Below, piece after piece: positions 14,546 through 22,960 of a stretch of 32,164 nt of DNA (positions are counted from its first letter, which is position 1; every line of letters begins with the position of its first letter). Position numbers and translations under genes: made by a program. The stretch comes from an uncultured Clostridia bacterium (GTDB lineage: Bacteria; Bacillota; Clostridia; Christensenellales; Borkfalkiaceae), in contig CAKQLR010000019.1 in the NCBI GenBank assembly GCA_934254725.1, forward strand, positions 1 to 32,164, written 5' to 3'. Below the pieces are notes generated by a model. It was not told the DNA's origin. It searched no databases and was given only the letters and a program-made list of their open reading frames with translations.

Positions 14546-14612
14546 TTCAGAAAAAATCAAGCCGAAAAACGGCGATAACGCGCGTTTCAGGCGGTTTATT
14601 TAAAAAGGACTT

Positions 14613-16013
14613 ATGATAAAAACAAGATTGGAAAGCGATTCCGTAGGCGAACTCTCGGTTGAAAACGAAGCGTATTACGGAATACAATCGCTCAGAGCAA
14701 AAAACAACTTCAACATTACCGGAAACGGAATGTCCCCCACGTTTATCAAAAACATCACGCTTATAAAAAAAGCGGCGGCAATTGTAAACGGCGAGTACGG
14801 CTTGCTTGAAAAAGACCGCGCCGAAGCCATCGTTTTTGCCTGCGATGAAATTTTAAGCGGAAAATATTCCGACAGCTTTATAGTGGACGCCGTTCAGGGC
14901 GGGGCGGGCACCTCGGCGAACATGAACGTGAACGAGGTCATCGCCAACGTAGCTATAGAACACCTCGGCGGAGAAAAGGGTAACTATTCCATAGTCCACC
15001 CGAACGACCACGTTAATATGGAGCAATCCACCAATGACGTTATCCCCACTGCCGGCAAACTTACCGTGCTTACCCTTTCAAGGGGGCTTATTGCGGAGCT
15101 ACACGCACTCGCAACGGCTCTTAACAAAAAGTCCGTAGAGTTTAACGACGTTTTGAAAATGGGAAGAACCCAACTTCAGGACGCGGTTCCTATGCGTATG
15201 GGGCAGGCTTTCCACGCATTTTCCGCTGCGGTAAACAGAGATATAAAGAGAATTACCTCCACGCTAGATGAAATGCACGTTATAAATATGGGCGCTACGG
15301 CTATCGGCACGGCAATCAACGCCAAGCCGCAGTACTTTGACCATATCACGGGCAAACTTTCCGAGCTGTTCGGCGAAAGACTCGAACGCGCGAACGACCT
15401 GTTTGACGGTACGCAGAACGTAGACGGCTTTGCTTCCGTTTCGGGCGCGCTCAAAGCTTGCGCCATAAACCTTTCCAAAATGTGTAACGACCTAAGGCTT
15501 ATGTCCAGCGGTCCCAGAACGGGACTTGGAGAAATCATTCTGCCGGCTAAGCAGAACGGCTCCTCCATTATGCCGGGTAAAGTCAACCCGGTTATTCCGG
15601 AAGTAGTAAACCAAACGGCGTTCCTCGTCATCGGGCACGACGTAACGATAACCATGGCTGCAGAAGCGGGTCAACTCGAACTCAACGCTTTCGAGCCGGT
15701 TATCTTCTATCAACTGTTTGAATCCATACGCGCGCTCACCGGAGCAATCAATACGTTAATAGTAAATTGCATAGAAGGCATCACCGTAAACAGAGAGCGC
15801 TGCGAAGAATGGGTAAACAGAAGCGTAGGCATCGTAACGGCTTTAAACCCGTACATCGGTTATAAAAAAGCCGCCGAAATCGCAAAGGAATCGCTGAAAA
15901 CGGGCGAACCGATAAAGAGTATAGTCATTCGCAAAAAGCTTATGGACGAAGCTAAACTCGACGAAGTTTTAAACCCCTTCCTTTTAACCGAACCCGAAAC
16001 CGAAAGGAAATAA
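14613..16013 (+). CDS. aspA: Aspartate ammonia-lyase (aspartase)
   Basis: 466 residues, the usual aspartase length. It converts aspartate to fumarate and ammonia. The N-terminal 'TRLESDSVGELSVENEAYYG' and 'GGAGTSANMNVNEV' segments and 'NDVIPTAGKL' are those of the fumarase/aspartase superfamily. The signature loop with the catalytic Ser reads 'GSSIMPGKVNPVIPE' near 315-329. Aspartase is preferred over class II fumarase because of 'VESDxxG'-type and 'EVVNQTAF' features, but the two are close. It is preceded by AAAAAGG at good spacing and followed by two hairpins. Together with lysine uptake it points to amino-acid use, feeding fumarate to central metabolism. Confidence 0.92.
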   Translation: MIKTRLESDSVGELSVENEAYYGIQSLRAKNNFNITGNGMSPTFIKNITLIKKAAAIVNGEYGLLEKDRAEAIVFACDEILSGKYSDSFIVDAVQGGAGTSANMNVNEVIANVAIEHLGGEKGNYSIVHPNDHVNMEQSTNDVIPTAGKLTVLTLSRGLIAELHALATALNKKSVEFNDVLKMGRTQLQDAVPMRMGQAFHAFSAAVNRDIKRITSTLDEMHVINMGATAIGTAINAKPQYFDHITGKLSELFGERLERANDLFDGTQNVDGFASVSGALKACAINLSKMCNDLRLMSSGPRTGLGEIILPAKQNGSSIMPGKVNPVIPEVVNQTAFLVIGHDVTITMAAEAGQLELNAFEPVIFYQLFESIRALTGAINTLIVNCIEGITVNRERCEEWVNRSVGIVTALNPYIGYKKAAEIAKESLKTGEPIKSIVIRKKLMDEAKLDEVLNPFLLTEPETERK

Positions 16014-16041
16014 TTTATAAAGAATTTAACAAGTAAACAAG

Positions 16042-16085
16042 ACACGCCCGACTGAAAGCAACCGTATTTCTATGGGCGTGTTTTC
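16042..16085 (+). terminator. Terminator after aspA
   Basis: ACACGCCC pairs with GGGCGTGT and is followed by TTTTCTTTT. The loop is rather long (about 24 bases). Confidence 0.7.
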
Positions 16086-16108
16086 TTTTGAATATGCCTT
16101 AAACGAAT

Positions 16109-16132
16109 AAGCTCCCCGTCGGGAGCTTTTAT
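16109..16132 (+). terminator. Second hairpin terminator
   Basis: AAGCTCCC pairs with GGGAGCTT around CGTC, followed by TTATAATT. It insulates the ECF operon from aspA. Confidence 0.7.
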
Positions 16133-16144
16133 AATTGCGCGGGC

Positions 16145-16173
16145 TTGATTTTTTATTTGTGTTGTGTTAAAAT
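16145..16173 (+). promoter_or_regulatory. Promoter of the ECF sigma operon
   Basis: TTGATT at 16145-16150, a 17-base spacer, then TAAAAT at 16168-16173, looking like a housekeeping promoter. The leader to 16290 is about 110 bases. An autoregulated ECF-type promoter was not recognised in it. Confidence 0.6.
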
Positions 16174-16289
16174 ATTTTTAAAGAATGTTTGGCTTTAGTG
16201 TCACACTTTTAATAAAAAAACAGTCTTATTATGCGGAAGGAGCAACCGGGATACTTTAGCGGCAAACGCCTTCTGCGTTTCAGAGGAAA

Positions 16290-16811
16290 ATGAACGCCGA
16301 AAAATTCAACCGCTGTTTAAAGCGACTGCGATACGATCGCGACGCTTTCACGGAAATTTACAATTTTTATCTGCCGAAGATAAAGAAACGAGTATTATTC
16401 CGCTTCGGGCAGAAAGTGGACTTCGAGGACGTTGCGCACGAGCTTTTTACCAAGCTTATTACGGGCGATGACTTCCACTACGTCGAATCCCCCACGAGTT
16501 GGATTTACAGAATTTGCGACAACCTCTGTATAGACTATCTGAAGAAAAAAGGGCAAACGGTAAACATTGATGACGTTCCCCCCTCCGAACTTATATGCGA
16601 GGCTCCGGAAACAGAAAACGGCGAATTTGAAAACGAAGGCTTCTTTGCTATTATCTCTTCGCTTGACGAGAGAAGCAGGCAGGTGATTAAGCTGCGACAC
16701 TTTGACAGTTACAACCTGAAGGAAATTGCGGTTTTACTGAATATACCGCATGCAAACGTAAGAAAGATATATTCGCGAGCACTCAAAAGGCTAAAAAAGA
16801 TTTTAAAGTAA
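16290..16811 (+). CDS. ECF-family RNA polymerase sigma factor
   Basis: 173 residues with the two-domain ECF layout. Region 2 runs from 'DRDAFTEIYNFYLPKIKKRV' to 'SWIYRICDNLCIDYLKKK', including the -10 recognition helix. Region 4 is 'LDERSRQVIKLRHFDSYNLK' followed by 'EIAVLLNIPHANVRKIYSRA', the helix-turn-helix for -35 recognition. The linker is acidic. AGAGGAAA precedes the ATG. Directly downstream are a membrane anti-sigma-like protein and two lipoproteins, so it probably answers an envelope or extracellular signal. The subgroup is not assigned. Confidence 0.9.
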   Translation: MNAEKFNRCLKRLRYDRDAFTEIYNFYLPKIKKRVLFRFGQKVDFEDVAHELFTKLITGDDFHYVESPTSWIYRICDNLCIDYLKKKGQTVNIDDVPPSELICEAPETENGEFENEGFFAIISSLDERSRQVIKLRHFDSYNLKEIAVLLNIPHANVRKIYSRALKRLKKILK

Positions 16812-16845
16812 AAACTCCCGTTCTTGTGAGATTTAGCTGACTTAT

Positions 16846-17550
16846 ATGATGATAAAAAATAAATTGAACCGCATTGCAGAGGCGGAAAACAACAAAATAT
16901 TAGAGGAGCACAAAGGCTTATACAACAGGCTGATAAGCGAAAATTACAGTCATGCCGAAGCGACCGAAAAGAAAATTCAAAACAAAAAACACGGTTTGTT
17001 TTTTAAAGCTTTTGCTCCCGCTTTGATAGCCGCGGCAGTTATCATAATTGCAGTGACGGCGGTCATTCTTCCGCTCGGCGGCAACAGTACAGACGGCGAC
17101 AATAAGGCGGAGTACGGCGATTTGTTTTCGGTTCTGGAAAAGGCGAATAAAAGCGGCATAATGACGGGCAATCTGTCATTTAAAAACGCAAAGCTTGTAA
17201 AAAACGACGGCAAAGAATGCTTCGAACTCAGCGTCGACACGTTCAATCTTTTCGACATTTACGTTTGCGTCGGCGGGGACATTTCCACCCTGCCCGATAA
17301 ATACGCGCTTAACGAAAGCGAAACGTATGCCACGGTCACCCCGCTCGGCTTCAATTATGTGTATTCCATAAGAAGAACTATTTTAGAGGATTGCTACCTG
17401 TTCGATTGCAGGGCGCGCCTCGAGGCAAACGGCAACGTGTACTACATTTTATATAGTTATATGTCGGAGGAATTCGATTGCGACTTTACCGAGCTTATAG
17501 GGCAGTGCATACGCCCTTCCGACAATAGCTACGCGGAGGCAGACCGATGA
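16846..17550 (+). CDS. Membrane-spanning anti-sigma-like protein
   Basis: 234 residues. A cytoplasmic, charged, helical N-terminus (1-52, 'NRIAEAENNKILEEHKGLYN') is followed by one membrane helix (about 53-77) and an extracellular domain ending 'FTELIGQCIRPSDNS'. It has no zinc-binding HxxxCxxC anti-sigma motif, so the call rests on topology and on its place after the ECF gene. The last 50 residues of its outer domain resemble the end of the next gene's product ('LEDCYLFDCRARLE' versus 'LEDDMYSFKCLAVI', then 'YSYMSEEFDCDFTELIG' versus 'YEYISESAECEFNLLLG'). Four bases overlap the next gene (ATGA). The Shine-Dalgarno site is weak. Confidence 0.7.
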   Translation: MMIKNKLNRIAEAENNKILEEHKGLYNRLISENYSHAEATEKKIQNKKHGLFFKAFAPALIAAAVIIIAVTAVILPLGGNSTDGDNKAEYGDLFSVLEKANKSGIMTGNLSFKNAKLVKNDGKECFELSVDTFNLFDIYVCVGGDISTLPDKYALNESETYATVTPLGFNYVYSIRRTILEDCYLFDCRARLEANGNVYYILYSYMSEEFDCDFTELIGQCIRPSDNSYAEADR

Positions 17551-18086
17551 AAAAACTAATTTGCTTTATTCTTATATCCTCCGTATTCTTGTGTTTCAGC
17601 GGATGCGAGCTTCTGTTTAACGCTTGCTTCGGCGGAGGCGAAAGCAGCTCTTCATCCGAAGTCGTTAACAAAACCGAAACAGGCGAGTGCGAGTACGCGA
17701 TAGTAAACGAAAAGATGACGGAAATATCCCTTAAACAATTGTTTTCCGACCTTGGCAAGTTCAAATACAAAATTAACGAATACCGCGGTTTTTGTGAGTT
17801 TTACATGACTTATTCTTCGGGAAGCAAGCTTGCGGTAACGATTGTGCCGAGTGAAAAAAAGAGCGACAGAGCCTTCAGCATAAACGGCGAACAGCAACAA
17901 ATCAACGGGCTGACAGCTGTAACCGCCACTTCCGTCAAACGGCTTGAGGACGATATGTATTCGTTCAAATGCCTTGCGGTGATAGGCGAAACGGATAAAG
18001 CTTTTATTGTATACGAATACATTTCGGAATCCGCCGAATGCGAGTTTAATTTACTCCTCGGCGAGTTGTTCGAAAGGATGGTGTGA
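17547..18086 (+). CDS. Lipoprotein paralogous to the anti-sigma outer domain
   Basis: 179 residues. The lipoprotein signal peptide ends LCFSGC (Cys20), then a Ser-rich linker, then a single domain. Its C-terminal half aligns by eye with the extracellular part of the preceding anti-sigma-like protein, including the ordered pattern Leu-Glu-Asp, Phe-x-Cys, Y-x-Y-x-S-E and the C-terminal (F/E)xxLxG. The start overlaps the upstream stop. A lipoprotein sharing the sensor domain could bind the same ligand or pair with the anti-sigma factor outside the membrane. This is inference, and the domain family is not recognised. Confidence 0.75.
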   Translation: MKKLICFILISSVFLCFSGCELLFNACFGGGESSSSSEVVNKTETGECEYAIVNEKMTEISLKQLFSDLGKFKYKINEYRGFCEFYMTYSSGSKLAVTIVPSEKKSDRAFSINGEQQQINGLTAVTATSVKRLEDDMYSFKCLAVIGETDKAFIVYEYISESAECEFNLLLGELFERMV

Positions 18087-18088
18087 TT

Positions 18089-19318
18089 ATGCGTAAATTA
18101 CTTATAAAAATAGGCACGGCGATTTTAATAATTTGCCTTTCGGCGTTTTCAGTAATATTTTTCGCCTGCGGGGTACCTACGCCGGACGACGATAACGACA
18201 AATCAAACGATATTCCCTCTCAGGCAATTACCACCACTGGGCTGAACGATCTGAGAGAAGTTGTTGCCGACCGCTGGGATTACGCGGTTGTTGCGGGCGA
18301 CTGCCTGTTTACCGACGAGGGCTATTATAAATTTACGAATATCCTCGAATACTATCTGAACTCCCGCGGGTATAACCTCGGTCCCTCCTCCGTACGCGAA
18401 ATATGGTTTTTAAGGGGCGAGGAAAGCGTTTACGGCGTGTATCTGCTCGACTACAAAAGTTCTTACGAGTACGTTGCGTTCACCTGCGACTACAAAACGG
18501 GCAAGCTCGACACCGTGTATTTCACCGCGTCGGGAAAGGACGTTAAAGTTGGCGTTTTTTCCAAAAAGAAGATGTCTTTTACGGTTGAAAATACCGCGTA
18601 CTTCGTTTCTTTTGCAAACCACACATTAGAATCCATTTCCGCAGAAGGCGCATTTAACAACCTGACCTTTGCTGACGAAAACGTAACCGCAGACATTCTT
18701 CCCGACGGCACGGCGGAACTTTATATGATGTCTTTGACAGAAGAAAAACCCGTTATAACGCGCGTTATCGGCAATTTATCGGGATACACGAACACGGTTT
18801 GCCTGTTGCATAATTACGTGATTTTCTACGGCGGAGATTTAGAACCGCTCTATATAAGTCTCTATGACAAGGAAGGCGAAAGCGAAAAAACGGCACAGGA
18901 ACTTTCGTTAAATAAAGAGGTCGAAAAAGTTTTCAAAGAGACCGCTGCGGAAGAAACTCACGATTACACCGCCGAGGTAACAAGCAATAAACTTACTTTG
19001 AAAAACAACACGGGCGATACGAAAGAGTATTCGGTAAGCGATTTAATCGAAGCCGTTCCCGAACTTGAAATAATAACGGAAAAAAGAAAACTCACCCCCG
19101 AATTCCGCTCCGTTATTTATAGCGGAGAAGAAGTTTTCGTAACGCTCGAGAAAAAACCGGAAAAGAGTTTTTCGGGTATACTCAGGGTCAACGAAGGCAT
19201 CCCTCAGGTAGTAATAAAGTGCGATTACGAAAGCGAAACCTTCACATTTGCCGCCCTTGTCGATTTTACCGGTTACAACGTTTTCAGGGTAATACCGTTT
19301 GACAGAGGGCAAAAGTAA
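18089..19318 (+). CDS. Large lipoprotein of the ECF operon
   Basis: About 409 residues from the ATG at 18089. A GTG at 18083 overlapping the upstream stop is an alternative. The signal peptide has a long hydrophobic core and lipobox-like 'FFAC' followed by Gly-Val-Pro and an Asp-rich linker. The rest is a beta-rich extracellular region with repeated short Tyr/Val strands ('YGVYLLDYKSSYEYVAF', 'VYFTASGKDVKVGVF'), like a propeller or a stack of similar sheets. The family is not recognised. It is the last gene of the operon and may be the effector or target that the sigma factor guards. Confidence 0.7.
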   Translation: MRKLLIKIGTAILIICLSAFSVIFFACGVPTPDDDNDKSNDIPSQAITTTGLNDLREVVADRWDYAVVAGDCLFTDEGYYKFTNILEYYLNSRGYNLGPSSVREIWFLRGEESVYGVYLLDYKSSYEYVAFTCDYKTGKLDTVYFTASGKDVKVGVFSKKKMSFTVENTAYFVSFANHTLESISAEGAFNNLTFADENVTADILPDGTAELYMMSLTEEKPVITRVIGNLSGYTNTVCLLHNYVIFYGGDLEPLYISLYDKEGESEKTAQELSLNKEVEKVFKETAAEETHDYTAEVTSNKLTLKNNTGDTKEYSVSDLIEAVPELEIITEKRKLTPEFRSVIYSGEEVFVTLEKKPEKSFSGILRVNEGIPQVVIKCDYESETFTFAALVDFTGYNVFRVIPFDRGQK

Positions 19319-19443
19319 CACATTTTTTAATTTAATTATATAATGATATACTAACTTGAATTTCGGGAATATACGCAAAACGCATTTCCGAAAGCCGCAC
19401 GGAAAAAACAAAAAAATAAATTTTGATTTTTTTGAAAAAACCG

Positions 19444-19472
19444 TTGACAAACAGAAACTAATGTGTTAATAT
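19444..19472 (+). promoter_or_regulatory. Promoter of uracil permease
   Basis: TTGACA at 19444-19449, exactly 17 bases, then TAATAT at 19467-19472. Transcription should start near 19479, giving a leader of about 150 bases. Upstream (19319-19443) nothing is seen except AT-rich DNA. Confidence 0.9.
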
Positions 19473-19495
19473 GTTCACGGTAAAAGAAATCTTTA

Positions 19496-19545
19496 ACTTC
19501 GATACAGAGAGATCGGGAAGATGGTAAATATAACAAGTGCGAAGT
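19496..19545 (+). promoter_or_regulatory. PyrR-like RNA-binding leader element
   Basis: ACTTCG (19496-19501) pairs with CGAAGT (19540-19545), enclosing GATACAGAGAGATC (19501-19514). That segment matches the PyrR-binding consensus ARUCCNGNGAGGYU at most positions. Changes at the outer positions keep pairing (G-C, A-T and T-A), and one position (C to A) is not compensated. GGGAAGATGG follows, as in PyrR sites. It stands before a terminator and a uracil permease, the usual context for UMP-dependent attenuation. An unknown ligand-binding leader is the alternative. Confidence 0.5.
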
Positions 19546-19554
19546 ATAATCACG

Positions 19555-19587
19555 CCTTGCCGTCTTTCTGTGCGGCAAGGTTTTTTT
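19555..19587 (+). terminator. Attenuator terminator of uraA
   Basis: CCTTGCCG pairs with CGGCAAGG and is followed by seven T residues. It lies between the leader element and the start codon at 19630. Confidence 0.9.
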
Positions 19588-19629
19588 ATTGCCATAATTA
19601 AAAAAATAAATTTATAAGGAGAACAACTT

Positions 19630-21006
19630 ATGAAACTCGTTTATAACGTAAGCGACAAGCCGTCTTGGGGCAAAACGATTGTTTTCGCGCTTCAACAGCT
19701 TCTTGCCATCATGGCTGCAACAATCGCGGTACCCGCAATCACCGGTCACGGAATGAGCGCCGCGGCAGCACTTTTCGGCGCAGGTGTGGGAACTTTGGTT
19801 TACTTGCTCTTCACAAAATTCAGAAGCCCCGTATTCCTCGGCTCGTCCTTCGCGTTCCTCGGTTCTATGGCGGCTGCATTTGCAGGCGGCGTATCCATGT
19901 CCGTCGGATACCTCGGTCTTATCATCGGTGCGGCGTTTGCAGGTCTTGTATACGTTGTAATAGCGATAATCGTTAAATTCGCCGGAACGAATTGGTTAAA
20001 TAAACTTATGCCCGCGGTTGTTATAGGACCTACCGTTGCAATCATCGGTCTTTCGCTCGCAGGAAACGCGGTAAAAGATATGGTTGGCGCTTCTCAGGGT
20101 TTTGTAAGTTTCGACAGCACTTCTTCCTCTTTCATGATGACTTGGGAAGGTATGGCTTGCTTACTTTGCGGTCTTGTAACGCTCGGCGTAACAATGGCTT
20201 GCTCCGTTTACGGTAAAAAATTCCTTAAAATGATACCTTTCGTAATCGGTATTGCGGCAGGTTATCTCGTAGCAACGGTATTCACCCTCTGCGGCGTAAA
20301 GATTATAGACTTCTCTAAATTCAACAGCATGCAGTGGTACCCCGACTTCACGTTTCTCACCGCATTCAGCGGCAACTATGACTTCGCAGGCGGCAGCTTC
20401 GGAACTTACCTCGGAACTATCGCGGTAGCTTACGTACCCGTTGCTTTCGTAGTATTCGCAGAGCACATCGCAGACCACAAGAACCTCTCCAGCATAATCG
20501 AAAAAGACCTCCTCACCGACCCCGGACTTCACAGAACGCTCCTCGGTGACGGCGTAGGCTCGATAGCGGGCGCGTTCTTCGGCGGCTGCCCCAACACTAC
20601 ATACGGCGAGTCGGTAGGCTGCGTAGCAATCTCCGGAAACGCTTCTGTAAGAACTATACTCGTAACCGCTCTTATGGCAATCGTGATCTCCTTCGTAGGT
20701 CCGTTCTCCACCTTCCTTGCAACTATCCCCGCTTGCGTAATGGGCGGCGTTTGCGTAGCTCTCTACGGCTTCATCGCTGTATCCGGTCTTAAGATGATAC
20801 AGAAAGTTGACCTTAATGACAACAGCAACCTCTTCGTAGTATGCGTAATCTTAATAAGCGGTGTAGGTTCGCTCTGCATGTCCTTCGGCGCAATCAAGCT
20901 CACTTCAGTAGCATGCGCGCTTATCCTCGGTATCCTTACCAACGTACTCTGTGCAAAAGGTAAAACGACCACCGAAGAAAACACCGAAGCAAAAGACGCT
21001 GAATAA
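19630..21006 (+). CDS. uraA: Uracil permease (NCS2/NAT family)
   Basis: 458 residues, many membrane helices. It imports uracil with protons at the cell membrane. Family features are 'FALQQLLAIMAATIAVP' at the N-terminus, 'FLGSSFAFLG', 'VVFAEHIADHKNL' with the substrate-binding Glu, and 'GGCPNTTYGESVG' carrying the NAT signature Glu. The order 'KDLLTDPGLHRTLLGDGVGS' is specific to the uracil branch rather than xanthine permeases. The C-terminus is a short Thr/Glu/Lys tail. AAGGAG precedes the ATG. It is a single-gene unit, with its own promoter, PyrR-like attenuator and terminator, so it should be repressed when pyrimidines are plentiful. Confidence 0.93.
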   Translation: MKLVYNVSDKPSWGKTIVFALQQLLAIMAATIAVPAITGHGMSAAAALFGAGVGTLVYLLFTKFRSPVFLGSSFAFLGSMAAAFAGGVSMSVGYLGLIIGAAFAGLVYVVIAIIVKFAGTNWLNKLMPAVVIGPTVAIIGLSLAGNAVKDMVGASQGFVSFDSTSSSFMMTWEGMACLLCGLVTLGVTMACSVYGKKFLKMIPFVIGIAAGYLVATVFTLCGVKIIDFSKFNSMQWYPDFTFLTAFSGNYDFAGGSFGTYLGTIAVAYVPVAFVVFAEHIADHKNLSSIIEKDLLTDPGLHRTLLGDGVGSIAGAFFGGCPNTTYGESVGCVAISGNASVRTILVTALMAIVISFVGPFSTFLATIPACVMGGVCVALYGFIAVSGLKMIQKVDLNDNSNLFVVCVILISGVGSLCMSFGAIKLTSVACALILGILTNVLCAKGKTTTEENTEAKDAE

Positions 21007-21026
21007 TAAATAATAAAAATAACTTT

Positions 21027-21062
21027 CCCCCGGGCGAAGAAAATCGTTCGGGGGATTTTTTT
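21027..21062 (+). terminator. Terminator after uraA
   Basis: CCCCCG pairs with CGGGGG, with inner CGA/TCG, followed by ATTTTTTT. Confidence 0.88.
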
Positions 21063-21091
21063 CATAACGCGCCGCTCGCTTTTCAAAACAC

Positions 21092-21120
21092 TTGTTTTTA
21101 AGCAAGTATTGTGTTATAAT
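21092..21120 (+). promoter_or_regulatory. Promoter of the mrnC-rlmB-sigH operon
   Basis: TTGTTT at 21092-21097, a 17-base spacer, then TATAAT at 21115-21120. It settles the start of mrnC, as an upstream in-frame TTG at 21092 would lie inside the promoter. Confidence 0.8.
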
Positions 21121-21190
21121 AAAAAATGAGGATTTTATTCCTTATATACAAACAAAAAATACTCGGCTTGGTTTGGTAAAAGAGAAAAGA

Positions 21191-21631
21191 ATGTTCCGTT
21201 TAAACGAAAAAATGCCCGAAGAAGCGGCAAAAAATATGAACGTTATAGTGCTTGCCTATCTCGGCGACGCGCTCTTTTCCCTTTACATCCGCGAAAAGCT
21301 CGCTTTTAAGGGCGACTTTAAAGCGAACGAGCTACACAGACTTACGAGCGGCGAGGTTAAAGCTTCTGCCCAGGCGGATTTTATAGACAGGCTTCTGCCC
21401 GTTCTTACTGAAGAAGAAATCTACCTGTACAAGCGGGGCAGAAACGCAAAGAAAGGCACCAAAGCAAAGAACGCAAGCGTGACCCAGTACAATAAATCCA
21501 CTGGGTTCGAGGCGTTGCTCGGCTATCTGTACATTACGGGAAATTACGAAAGACTAAACTTTTTACTTAATTACGAAGGGGAAACTTGCGAAAACGCCCT
21601 TTCGTCGGAGGTTTCGGATAATGAAAATTGA
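21191..21631 (+). CDS. mrnC: Mini-ribonuclease III
   Basis: 146 residues from the ATG at 21191, chosen because the promoter sits further upstream. It has an RNase III catalytic domain without the dsRNA-binding domain. 'LAYLGDALFSLYIREKL' contains the catalytic-centre Asp, 'KASAQADFIDRLLPVLTEEE' is the middle helix, and 'STGFEALLGYLYITGNYERL' carries the second acidic cluster (the E of GFEALLGYL). Mini-III matures the ends of 23S rRNA in the cytoplasm. The next gene encodes a 23S rRNA methyltransferase and overlaps it by 11 bases, the standard Firmicutes arrangement. Confidence 0.93.
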   Translation: MFRLNEKMPEEAAKNMNVIVLAYLGDALFSLYIREKLAFKGDFKANELHRLTSGEVKASAQADFIDRLLPVLTEEEIYLYKRGRNAKKGTKAKNASVTQYNKSTGFEALLGYLYITGNYERLNFLLNYEGETCENALSSEVSDNEN

Positions 21632-22343
21632 GGGCAGAAACGCTGTTTCGGAAGCGGTTAAATCCGGCAAAACCATAGACAGAGTTCTCGTTAAAAACGG
21701 ACTTAGGGACGACGCTTCCCAAAGCCTTATAAGAGAAATTAAAAACAAGGGAATAAAAATTCACTTTGCGGATAAAATCACGCTTGACGGGGAAAGTCCG
21801 TCGGGCAGACACCAGGGTTTCATAGCTTTCGTCTCGGATTTCAAGTATTCGGAAATAGAAGATATTTTAGCTTCCAAAAAAGGCGAATACCCGTTTATAG
21901 TGGTTCTTGACGGCGTGGAAGACCCCCACAACCTCGGCAGCATCATCTGGGTGTGCGAGTGCGCGGGCGTTGACGGGCTTATTATAGGCAAACACAGAAG
22001 CGCGGCGGTTACGGATACCGTAATGCGCATTTCCGAAGGCAGCGCAAATCATCTCAAAATAGCCAAAGCGGTGAATATAAACTCCGCCATAGAAACTTTA
22101 AAGAAGAACGGCATATGGGTTTATGCGGTAGAACTAAAGGGTGAAAACATCTATACTTCCGACCTGACCGGTGCGGTTGCACTCGTAATCGGCGGAGAAG
22201 ATACCGGCGTAAACAAACTCACCCGCGAGAAGTGCGATAAAACTTTAACCATACCTATGTTCGGAAAGGTCAACTCCCTCAACGCGTCGGTTGCTTGCGG
22301 CGTTGCCGTTTTTGAAGCGGTAAGGCAAAGGACTGCCGAATGA
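21621..22343 (+). CDS. rlmB: 23S rRNA 2'-O-methyltransferase, TrmH/RlmB family
   Basis: 240 residues. The N-terminal substrate-binding domain begins 'MKIEGRNAVSEAVKSGKTID'. The SPOUT domain has motif 1 'VLDGVEDPHNLGSI' (catalytic Asn/Arg region), motif 2 'ALVIGGEDTGVN' and motif 3 'IPMFGKVNSLNASVACGVAV', which forms the knot that binds S-adenosylmethionine. It probably methylates a ribose in the peptidyl-transferase region of 23S rRNA. The start overlaps mrnC and the end overlaps sigH by four bases, so the three are translationally coupled. The exact target nucleotide cannot be told from sequence. Confidence 0.92.
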   Translation: MKIEGRNAVSEAVKSGKTIDRVLVKNGLRDDASQSLIREIKNKGIKIHFADKITLDGESPSGRHQGFIAFVSDFKYSEIEDILASKKGEYPFIVVLDGVEDPHNLGSIIWVCECAGVDGLIIGKHRSAAVTDTVMRISEGSANHLKIAKAVNINSAIETLKKNGIWVYAVELKGENIYTSDLTGAVALVIGGEDTGVNKLTREKCDKTLTIPMFGKVNSLNASVACGVAVFEAVRQRTAE

Positions 22344-22891
22344 AAACCGCCGAAGAACTTGTAAAGGACTATAAGGCGGGCGAAACGGACGCTTTGAACG
22401 AGCTTATCCGCCTGAATAATTCATACATAAAAAGGATCGGCAGAAAATATTTTCTTATAGGCGCAGACAACGAGGATCTGGTGCAGGAGTGCATCATCGG
22501 GCTTATACGCGCGGTAAGAAATTATGACGATACAAAGCAATGTTCCTTTCAGACGTACGCCGTCGTATGCATGGAAAACGCGGCAAAGTCTGCGGTAAGG
22601 AATTATTCGGGGAATAAAAACAAAGCGCTGAACGACGGCGTTCCGCTTAACGAGGCGACGGAGCTTCCCTCCAAAGAAGAAAACCCCGAACAACTCGTTA
22701 TCGACGGGGAAAATTTAATGGAATTCTGGGAGAAAGCCGAAACACTCCTTTCCGAAAAAGAACGGGAAGTTTTCAGACTTTTCGTGGAAGGTCTTTCTTA
22801 CGGCGAGATAGAAGCGAGCACGGGCAAGAACAGAAAATCCATAGAAAACACCCTGCAAAGAATCAGAAAGAAACTTCGCAAAATGCTTTAA
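22340..22891 (+). CDS. sigH: Sigma-70 family factor, SigH-like
   Basis: 183 residues. Region 2 includes 'DALNELIRLNNSYIKRIGRKY', 'NEDLVQECIIGLIRAVRNYD' and 'CSFQTYAVVCMENAAKSAVRN'. Region 4 has 'LSEKEREVFRLFVEGLSYGE' and 'GKNRKSIENTLQRIRKKLRK'. In Bacillus and relatives sigH follows rlmB (with yacP between), and this position supports the assignment. YacP is absent here. SigH directs early sporulation and transition-state genes in spore formers, but the role in this organism is not shown. The start overlaps rlmB (ATGA). Confidence 0.85.
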   Translation: MKTAEELVKDYKAGETDALNELIRLNNSYIKRIGRKYFLIGADNEDLVQECIIGLIRAVRNYDDTKQCSFQTYAVVCMENAAKSAVRNYSGNKNKALNDGVPLNEATELPSKEENPEQLVIDGENLMEFWEKAETLLSEKEREVFRLFVEGLSYGEIEASTGKNRKSIENTLQRIRKKLRKML

Positions 22892-22960
22892 AAAACGCCG
22901 TTAACGCGCGATAAAGGCTACTTACAATAAATAAACCGATTTTATAAGAGGCTTAACCAA

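Noticed and set aside
21092..21190. Longer mini-RNase III starting at the TTG at 21092
   Set aside because: The TTG is part of the -35 box of a well-spaced promoter, and the added residues do not resemble the family.
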